DNA of 6,666 bases from Candidatus Omnitrophota bacterium (GTDB lineage Bacteria; Omnitrophota; Gorgyraeia; Zapsychrales; Zapsychraceae): assembly GCA_018399915.1 (NCBI GenBank), contig JAGYNW010000110.1, positions 1-6,666 on the forward strand. Reading direction: 5' to 3'. Shown in pieces: positions 1-5,222 of this stretch (the stretch's first letter is position 1; every line of letters starts with the position of its first letter). The notes beneath the pieces were generated by a model. The model was not told where the DNA came from and ran no database searches. It saw only the letters and a program-made list of their open reading frames with translations. A program made the translations under genes and the position numbers.

Positions 1-1
1 A

Positions 2-469
2 AAAAAGAATGAGATCAATCTGGAAGTTAAGTCGCGACTGCAGAATGTTTTGGATAAATACAAAAGTGGTATCCAGATTGATAAAGTTGAGCTTCAGGAA
101 GTTTTGCCGCCCAAGGAAGTCAGCGCTTCATTTAATGAAGTGAATGAAGCTGAACAGGAAAAAGAAAAAGTTATCAATCAGGCATGGGAATCATACAACA
201 ACATAATTCCCAAAGCGGGTGGGCAGGCAAAGCAGATGATCACCGAAGCCGAGGGGTATGCTTTGGCCAAGGTAAAAAAGGCAGAAGGGGATGCTGCCAA
301 GTTTATCGAAACCTGGAATGCTTATAAAAATGCCAGATTAGTTACTGAAAAGCGTTTGTACCTGGAGACCTTGGAAAAGGTTTTGCCTCAAGCCGGGAAG
401 ATCTATGTGATGGAGCCAAACGCGACCTCAATTTTACCATTATTAAAGTTAAATGAAGGGATTAACTAA
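2..469 (+). CDS. hflK: FtsH protease modulator HflK (C-terminal part, 5' end outside window)
   Basis: This is the last 155 codons of an open frame that enters from the left edge. HflK is a membrane-anchored SPFH/prohibitin-family protein that forms a large cage with HflC around the FtsH AAA protease and tunes its degradation of membrane proteins. The visible part covers the end of the SPFH domain (a PPKEV motif at 107-121, following a 'valleys of VELQEV' strand typical of HflK) and the long charged Ala/Glu/Lys helix with the EAEGYALAKVKKAEGDAAKF pattern. It then has the RLYLETLEKVLPQ segment that marks the HflK/HflC C-terminus. It ends soon after this with ILPLLKLNEGIN, so it lacks the long polar tail of the E. 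coli protein. The membrane anchor must lie upstream. The TAA stop is one base before hflC, which supports the identification as HflK and not as a generic SPFH protein. Confidence 0.93.
   Translation, partial: KKNEINLEVKSRLQNVLDKYKSGIQIDKVELQEVLPPKEVSASFNEVNEAEQEKEKVINQAWESYNNIIPKAGGQAKQMITEAEGYALAKVKKAEGDAAKFIETWNAYKNARLVTEKRLYLETLEKVLPQAGKIYVMEPNATSILPLLKLNEGIN
455..460 (+). promoter_or_regulatory. Probable ribosome binding site of hflC
   Basis: The purine-rich GAAGGG lies inside the last codons of hflK, 10 bases before the ATG at 471. It favours 471 as the hflC start over the in-frame ATG at 453, which has only TTATTAAAGTTAA in front of it and would overlap hflK by 17 bases. The spacing is slightly long, so the call is moderate. 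Confidence 0.5.
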
Positions 470-470
470 G

Positions 471-1445
471 ATGAATAAATTATCAAATATTATTATAGCC
501 TTTATTATTATGGCAACGGTTTTGATCGTAGGTGGTATTTTTTATACGGTTGATGAAACCGAACAAGTGGTGGTTACGCAATTCGGGGAGCTGATAGGCG
601 AACCAATCAAAGAAGCCGGTTTGCGACTTAAGATCCCGTTTATTCAAAAGGTGAACAGCTTTGAAAAAAGGTTGTTGGAGTGGGATGGCGATGCAACGGA
701 ATGCCCGACATTAGATGGTAAGTTTATTTGGGTAGATACGACGGCAAGATGGCGGATCAAAGATCCATTGCAGTTTATGAAATCGGTTAGGACAGAAATA
801 GGCGCGCAAACGAGGCTTGATGATATTTTAGATGGATCTACGCGGGAGGTTATTTCGCGCCATGATCTTTCGGAGATCATTCGAAGTTCTAATCGTTTAT
901 CTGAAGGCCAAAAAGAAATTGAGGGTTTTGGACTGACTGAGGATTTTTCGCAAGTGGTTATTAACCCGATTGAGGTCGGACGGCAGGAATTGACCGAGAT
1001 GATTTTGAAGAGAGCCCAGAAGACTGTCAGTAATTATGGAATCGAATTGGTGGATCTGAAAATCAAAAGGTTGAATTATACAAAAGGAGTTCGAAACAAG
1101 ATTTATGAGAGGATGATCTCGGAAAGAAAACGGGCCGCGGAAAAATACCGTTCTGAAGGCCAGGGAAGAAGAGCTGAGATCGAGGGTAAGAAGCAAAAGG
1201 AATTGCGGCAAATTCAATCAGAGGCTTATAAGGTGTCGCAGGAAATCAAAGGAAAAGCCGATGCCAAGGCTATTAAGATTTATGCGGATGCCTACAATAA
1301 AGACCCTGAATTCTATTCATTTATCAAGACCCTAGAAACGTATAAGAATGTTGTTTCGAAAGATTCGGTCTTTGTATTGACGACCGATAGCGATATTTAT
1401 AAATATCTTAAAGGGATCAATATCCAAGGGGAATCTTCTTTTTAA
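471..1445 (+). CDS. hflC: FtsH protease modulator HflC
   Basis: HflC is the partner of HflK in the membrane SPFH cage that controls access of substrates to FtsH. From the ATG at 471 it is 324 residues, close to the 334 of E. coli HflC. Residues about 5-25 form one hydrophobic N-terminal anchor, after which the SPFH domain begins with DETEQVVVTQFGE and LRLKIPFIQKV. The middle has the WVDTTARWRIKDP strand region. The second half is a charged coiled coil with MISERKRAAEKYRSEGQG, then GKADAKA (about 261-267), IYADAYNKDPEFYSF (KDPEF at 277-281) and a TTDSDIYKYLKG end, all signature elements of HflC. It follows hflK by one base and is followed by a terminator, so the pair form the end of an operon. 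An in-frame ATG at 453 would add six residues (MKGLTK), but the ribosome binding signal favours 471. Confidence 0.95.
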   Translation: MNKLSNIIIAFIIMATVLIVGGIFYTVDETEQVVVTQFGELIGEPIKEAGLRLKIPFIQKVNSFEKRLLEWDGDATECPTLDGKFIWVDTTARWRIKDPLQFMKSVRTEIGAQTRLDDILDGSTREVISRHDLSEIIRSSNRLSEGQKEIEGFGLTEDFSQVVINPIEVGRQELTEMILKRAQKTVSNYGIELVDLKIKRLNYTKGVRNKIYERMISERKRAAEKYRSEGQGRRAEIEGKKQKELRQIQSEAYKVSQEIKGKADAKAIKIYADAYNKDPEFYSFIKTLETYKNVVSKDSVFVLTTDSDIYKYLKGINIQGESSF

Positions 1446-1457
1446 GGCGATTGCGGG

Positions 1458-1491
1458 AAAAGGCCGTTGCGTATCATGTAACGGTCTTTTT
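1458..1491 (+). terminator. Rho-independent terminator after hflC
   Basis: The arm GGCCGTT (1462-1468) pairs with AACGGTC (1480-1486) with one G-T wobble. The stem can extend inward by G1469-T1479 and C1470-G1478, leaving a 7-base loop at 1471-1477. Four A residues before the stem (1458-1461) face the T run at 1487-1491 that follows it. It starts 12 bases after the hflC stop, so it should end the hflKC transcript. It also ends only 14 bases before the prmA start codon, leaving almost no room for a separate promoter. The stem is of modest length and was judged by eye, without a folding energy. Confidence 0.75.
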
Positions 1492-1505
1492 CTTATTTAA
1501 AAGAT

Positions 1506-2384
1506 ATGAAAAACAAAGTCCATGAGTTGAAGATTATCCTTGATTCAAATGAGATCGAAACGATGGAAAGCTTTAGGGCCAAACTTATTTCTCTGGGGGT
1601 AGGTGAACAAAAGATAGTTGAATTGGTCCAGGGTGGGAAAACGGCGCTTTGTTTAATAGATCCTTCAGCCGATAAAATCAGTCGTGTACAGTCCCAACTT
1701 CTCGCATGGAGGCGCAATGATTTTAAGCTCTTGCGCAGAACACTTCAGGACAAAGATTGGCTTAATCTCTGGAAAGAATCTTTCAAGTCTTTCTATCTTA
1801 CAGATACGATCCAGGTTATTCCTGTCTGGGAAAAGTCTGATTATAAGAATGACAATACGGATGTGATCTTTATTGATACGCAATTGGCTTTTGGGACTGG
1901 GCTGCATGAAACAACCCGTTTTATGGCTCAATTGATCGAGCGGTGTGGTAGTAGATTCAAAAGTTTTCTGGACGTGGGGACGGGTACCGGCATCTTAACT
2001 ATGGTTGCCCTAAAAAAAGGAGCTCAAGAAGTTTTGGCTGTTGATATTGAAGAATCCTCGATCAACATGGCGCGAAAGAATATGAGGGTAAATGGGTATG
2101 AATCTATTCCCTTAAGGTTCGGTGATATTTCTGCGTTTTCTTCAAGCAAAAAGTATGATTTTGTTGCCGCTAATTTGATTACGCAGGATCTGATTAGATT
2201 GAAAAAAAAGATTTTTTCATTTGTGGCGCCGCGTCAATATTTGGCCATATCCGGAGTATCTTTAGCGAATCTTCCGGTGATCAAGAAATCGTTTAAATCA
2301 TTGCCATTGCGGTGTCTTAAGATTTGTAAAGGAGAAGAATGGGCAGCTCTTTTATATATCAGAGAGCGAGTAAACCAAGGATAA
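1506..2384 (+). CDS. prmA: Ribosomal protein L11 methyltransferase PrmA
   Basis: PrmA is a cytoplasmic S-adenosylmethionine-dependent enzyme that methylates lysines and the N-terminus of ribosomal protein L11. The protein is 292 residues, the family's usual length. The N-terminal part (about 1-80) is the expected small L11-recognition domain, beginning with a strand-like VHELKIILD and a helix MESFRAKLISLG. The linker DWLNLWKESFKSF (84-96) is a PrmA hallmark. The catalytic domain has FGTGLHETT (129-137, family form FGTGxHxTT), the SAM motif I DVGTGTG (156-162), the acidic end of strand 2 in AVDIEE (D180), and a motif IV AANLI (N223). Motif IV differs from the NPPY of the release-factor methyltransferase PrmC, which argues for L11 as substrate. 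The start has only a weak AAAAG in front but fits the family N-terminus. It heads a close-packed gene run. Substrate is inferred from family. Confidence 0.93.
   Translation: MKNKVHELKIILDSNEIETMESFRAKLISLGVGEQKIVELVQGGKTALCLIDPSADKISRVQSQLLAWRRNDFKLLRRTLQDKDWLNLWKESFKSFYLTDTIQVIPVWEKSDYKNDNTDVIFIDTQLAFGTGLHETTRFMAQLIERCGSRFKSFLDVGTGTGILTMVALKKGAQEVLAVDIEESSINMARKNMRVNGYESIPLRFGDISAFSSSKKYDFVAANLITQDLIRLKKKIFSFVAPRQYLAISGVSLANLPVIKKSFKSLPLRCLKICKGEEWAALLYIRERVNQG
2377..2381 (+). promoter_or_regulatory. Ribosome binding site of the GGQ release-factor-like gene
   Basis: AAGGA overlaps the last sense codons of prmA and sits 6 bases before the ATG at 2388. This is one of the clearest Shine-Dalgarno sites in the window. 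It fixes the start at 2388 and suggests translation coupled to prmA. Confidence 0.65.
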
Positions 2385-2387
2385 TAT

Positions 2388-2822
2388 ATGAACAATTATA
2401 AAGTTTCGCTTAAAAAAGAAAAAGAATTAACGCATAAATTGCGCAAAGCCAAGGTCTTTAAAAAGGATATTAAAGAATCGTTTATTTTAGCCTCAGGTCC
2501 TGGAGGGCAAAAAGTCAATAAAACAGCTACCTGTGTTTCTCTTTGCCATATCCCGTCCGGGATCAGGGTTAAGTCTCAAGATGAACGCACCCAAAGTGCG
2601 AACCGACATTTTGCTTATGAACTATTGTTAAAAAAAATTAATGCCTTGCGCGAAGAGCAGGACAAAGAGCAGAAGCAGAAAACATATAAAAAGAGAAAAG
2701 CCAGAAGTTCCTTAAGACCTGTAAAGATTCAAGAGGAAGTTTTGAAAGAAAAACATATTCGTTCAGAAAAAAAGAATTTGCGAAAGAAAATTAAACCGAA
2801 TAAGTTAAACGACGATATTTGA
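2388..2822 (+). CDS. Short GGQ-domain release-factor-like protein, probable ribosome rescue factor (C12orf65/MTRFR-like)
   Basis: This 144-residue protein carries the catalytic domain of class I release factors but lacks the codon-recognition domains. The GGQ loop is at residues 39-41 in the context SGPGGQKVNKT, followed by HIPSG (54-58), a VKSQ strand and a DERTQSANRHFA helix start, in the usual order. The C-terminal half is highly basic (KKRKAR around 101-106, RSEKKNLRKKIK at 125-136). In ArfB (YaeJ) and mitochondrial MTRFR/C12orf65 such a tail enters the empty mRNA channel of a stalled ribosome, and GGQ then hydrolyses peptidyl-tRNA. The CVSLCHIPSG spacing looks closer to MTRFR than to ArfB, so I do not use the arfB symbol. 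It lies 3 bases after prmA with a good ribosome binding site. The fold and GGQ are directly visible; the rescue role is inferred from domain content. It cannot be a normal RF1 or RF2, which are more than twice this length. Confidence 0.86.
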   Translation: MNNYKVSLKKEKELTHKLRKAKVFKKDIKESFILASGPGGQKVNKTATCVSLCHIPSGIRVKSQDERTQSANRHFAYELLLKKINALREEQDKEQKQKTYKKRKARSSLRPVKIQEEVLKEKHIRSEKKNLRKKIKPNKLNDDI

Positions 2823-2831
2823 GCCTGAACA

Positions 2832-3302
2832 ATGCCGCCATCCTCAAGAAAAAATTCAAAACATTCAGGAATGGTAGATATAAGTGAAAAGAAGATAACG
2901 CGCCGCGTTGCGGTTGCGTCAGCGGAAATTCATTTATCTGCTGACGTCTTTACCGCTTTAGGAAAAGAAGGGTCTCCTAAAGGAGATCCATTTGAAACAT
3001 CCCGGGTTGCAGGTATCATGGCGGCTAAATCTACGTCTTCGGTTATTCCTATGTGCCATCCTATCAATTTGAATAAGGTCAATATTTCTTTTGGCTTAGA
3101 TGAGCAACGCTCAGTAGTGACCGTTACGACAGAAATTGTAAGTGTCGGTCGGACAGGTGTGGAGATGGAGGCCCTCACATCAGCCGCGGTTACGGCCTTG
3201 ACTTTTTACGATATGCTTAAATACAAGGATAAGGGTATGATTATTTCTGAGATTAAACTATTAAAGAAAAGTGGAGGCGCAAGTGGGGATTTTCAACGCT
3301 GA
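2832..3302 (+). CDS. moaC: Cyclic pyranopterin monophosphate synthase MoaC
   Basis: MoaC converts the MoaA product 3',8-cyclo-7,8-dihydro-GTP into cyclic pyranopterin monophosphate in molybdenum cofactor synthesis, as a cytoplasmic hexamer. The protein has 156 residues, near the E. coli length of 161. Residues expected at the active site are all present and offset by one from E. coli: K50 in KGDPF, H76 in MCHP, E111 and E113 in GVEMEALT, D127 and K130 in YDMLK. The protein ends with the family motif LLKKSGGASGDF. The ATG at 2832 has no good Shine-Dalgarno. The next ATG (2871) has AGGA too close to it. MoaC normally has residues before MVDIS, so 2832 is preferred. No other molybdopterin gene is in the window. 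It starts 9 bases after the GGQ gene and the next gene begins at or near its stop. Confidence 0.96.
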   Translation: MPPSSRKNSKHSGMVDISEKKITRRVAVASAEIHLSADVFTALGKEGSPKGDPFETSRVAGIMAAKSTSSVIPMCHPINLNKVNISFGLDEQRSVVTVTTEIVSVGRTGVEMEALTSAAVTALTFYDMLKYKDKGMIISEIKLLKKSGGASGDFQR

Positions 3303-3306
3303 AAGT

Positions 3307-5208
3307 ATGCGCTCTCCTTCATCCCGGCAAAGTTTGATGGTAATAAAGATGTTAAGGTCTATCATCCCCGTCATTCAAAGACCCTGGTTTATTACCTTTT
3401 TGTTATTAGGTGTTTTTTTCATAACGGTTGGATATAAGTACGGTTGGGATGATCAACATGTGGAAATCCCGTTACTTAAAAGTCTTATTGATAGCGATCT
3501 CTATGTTGGAGATTATTATGTTGAAAGCCTCAAGAAGAATTTCACATCCTATTTTTATATTTTCTTATCAAAAATAATAACGGTTGAGCAGGTCCCGGAT
3601 GCGTACTTTATGTTATTCTGCATAAGCCGGTATTTCTTGCTTTACTGGATCTATAAATTATGGCTGCATCTATCGCAAAGCCGTTTTAAAGCGATCGCCT
3701 GTGTCTTGGTCTTTATGTATGTGGTCAGAGTCGAAGAATTTCTTTATCGGACTTTTTCGCATCAGGAATTTGCTTTGGCGATTATCTTCGCGGGCATTTA
3801 TTATTTTTTCAAGGAACGTTATATTCTTTCTTCTTTGCTTTTGGGGGTCAGCGTGAATTTTCATGCGTTGTATGCTTTATTCCCGTTTTTTTATATGTTC
3901 CTTTATTTGCTTTGGGATTTCAGGAAGGTAGGCATTAAAAAAATTGGGTTAAGCTTTATCAGTTTTGTTTTTGTGAGTTTGCCTTTCATCTTTTGGGTCT
4001 TAGGCAACCGGATTGAGTTTGGCTCAACATATACAGGGACCTTTAAAGGTTGGCTGAACTTGTATCATTATATCTGCCCGCAAAACTTCTTTTTTCCACC
4101 AGTTGACTTTGCGCTGTTAATAAAGCATCTTCCGAATTTTTTTGAACTCAATAAAACTTATCTCTTCTTATTAGCGCTTTTTATTTTGAATTTGATTTTA
4201 AATCAGAAATTTAAAGCTAATAAAAAGGCGCTTTTTTTTAGCTTGGGTGCCATGATACTATTGGCAGTATCTTTCCTTTTCACGTATCTTTATCCTGTGA
4301 GATTTGTTTTGGATCTGAACTTGACAAGAAACAGCCAATACTTGCATTTTCTTCTAATCGGATACACGACATTATTTGTTATTGAGTTTATAGACAAAAA
4401 GGATGCCTTGATGGCCTTCTCGGCAGGAACGCTTTTTGCTTTTTTGAAATTTTACAAGGCCTTTGTTGTGCTTCCGGCGCTGGGGGCTTTGTTTTCTTTG
4501 GCTCTCTTTGCAAGGTTTAAAAAAAAGGATCCAGGACTTAAAAAGAATGTTCTTATCAGTCTAAGCTTAATACTATTAATGGTCTTTTTGTATTATGTTC
4601 AGTTTCTCTATACGAGCGGGCTTTATAAATATTCGATCATGATCACTTTATTGATGATCTTTATCGGAAACACATGCGGTTTGCTTTTTGTAAAATTAAA
4701 AGATCGCAAATTTCATCGTATTTTCATTTTGATTCCCTTAATTTTCTATTTGGGGCATTATGGCTATTACAATTGGGAAAGACAAAAGCAGGAAGACCAG
4801 GGCGACGGTTTTTGGCGGTTGCGTCGGAATTGGATCGATATGCAATTGTATGTAAAAGAAAAGACCCCTGTGGAATCCAAAATCTTAGTGCCTCATGATA
4901 TCAAGATGGGAGGCTTTCGTATCCATTCAGAACGCAGCGTGATCTTTTCGGAACGCGATTGTGGGATTATCGGATTTGATTATTTGGCTGCTCTGGAATG
5001 GTTAAAGCGGTATAAACAAATGGAGGATTTTCGTTCATCAACTTCTACCTCTATTTTTAAATCTTTAGAAGTTGGGATTTTTGGGTATAAGGCTGACTAT
5101 GTTGTTTTTATGCGGTACTTTATGCCGCGCGAGAATGAGCTCTTACAACGCGTTTATACGAACACAGATTTTGCTCTGTACAAAGTGACTAACTATGGGA
5201 ACCCTTAA
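3307..5208 (+). CDS. Polytopic membrane protein, GT-C glycosyltransferase-like (possibly DUF6798-type)
   Basis: From the ATG at 3307 this is a 633-residue integral membrane protein with about a dozen hydrophobic segments spread over residues 25-485 and a soluble C-terminal part. A charged stretch after the first membrane segment reads YGWDDQHVEIP (D48, D49, H51, E53), where GT-C enzymes place acidic residues in the first external loop. The C-terminal part has DGFWRLRRNWID (500-511) and GFRIHSERS (536-544). These recall a family of large bacterial membrane proteins, I believe DUF6798-type, of unknown reaction; this recognition is from memory and tentative. Transfer of a sugar from a polyprenyl-phosphate donor is inferred only. 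The start is uncertain: 3307 lies 4 bases after the moaC stop, but ATGs at 3337 and 3349 also fit and none has a strong ribosome binding site. The frame also extends back to a GTG at 3271 inside moaC. The gene was read as intact despite several A and T runs. Confidence 0.75.
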   Translation: MRSPSSRQSLMVIKMLRSIIPVIQRPWFITFLLLGVFFITVGYKYGWDDQHVEIPLLKSLIDSDLYVGDYYVESLKKNFTSYFYIFLSKIITVEQVPDAYFMLFCISRYFLLYWIYKLWLHLSQSRFKAIACVLVFMYVVRVEEFLYRTFSHQEFALAIIFAGIYYFFKERYILSSLLLGVSVNFHALYALFPFFYMFLYLLWDFRKVGIKKIGLSFISFVFVSLPFIFWVLGNRIEFGSTYTGTFKGWLNLYHYICPQNFFFPPVDFALLIKHLPNFFELNKTYLFLLALFILNLILNQKFKANKKALFFSLGAMILLAVSFLFTYLYPVRFVLDLNLTRNSQYLHFLLIGYTTLFVIEFIDKKDALMAFSAGTLFAFLKFYKAFVVLPALGALFSLALFARFKKKDPGLKKNVLISLSLILLMVFLYYVQFLYTSGLYKYSIMITLLMIFIGNTCGLLFVKLKDRKFHRIFILIPLIFYLGHYGYYNWERQKQEDQGDGFWRLRRNWIDMQLYVKEKTPVESKILVPHDIKMGGFRIHSERSVIFSERDCGIIGFDYLAALEWLKRYKQMEDFRSSTSTSIFKSLEVGIFGYKADYVVFMRYFMPRENELLQRVYTNTDFALYKVTNYGNP

Positions 5209-5209
5209 A

Positions 5210-5214
5210 AGAGA
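5210..5214 (+). promoter_or_regulatory. Possible ribosome binding site of the second GT-C gene
   Basis: AGAGA lies just after the TAA of the preceding gene and 8 bases before the ATG at 5223. It is a weak Shine-Dalgarno match but is the only purine-rich stretch in the 14-base gap, so it supports 5223 as the start. Confidence 0.4.
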
Positions 5215-5222
5215 TAAATTTT

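Noticed and set aside
897..1217. Open frame of about 106 codons on the minus strand across hflC
   Set aside because: It lies entirely inside the well-supported hflC coding sequence, has no family-like features, and fits a chance reverse-strand frame. The same applies to shorter minus-strand frames at 644-880, 1493-1931, 2930-3178 and 3670-3864.
1451..1498. Promoter-like hexamers before prmA (TTGCGG 1451-1456 with TATCAT 1472-1477; TTGCGT 1467-1472 with TTATTT 1493-1498)
   Set aside because: The spacers are 15 and 20 bases and the -10 matches are weak. Both overlap the terminator hairpin, so neither can be called from sequence alone.
2970..2990. Near-palindrome around GGTCTCC / GGAGATCC
   Set aside because: It falls on the codons for the conserved KGD segment of MoaC, has a 3-base centre and no T run. 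Coincidence of coding sequence is the simplest reading.
4519..4526. Run of eight A residues in the first GT-C-like gene, a possible slippage or frameshift site
   Set aside because: The frame continues without break to the end of a protein with sensible C-terminal motifs, and the run encodes a Lys-rich cytoplasmic loop. No alternative frame downstream looks coding.
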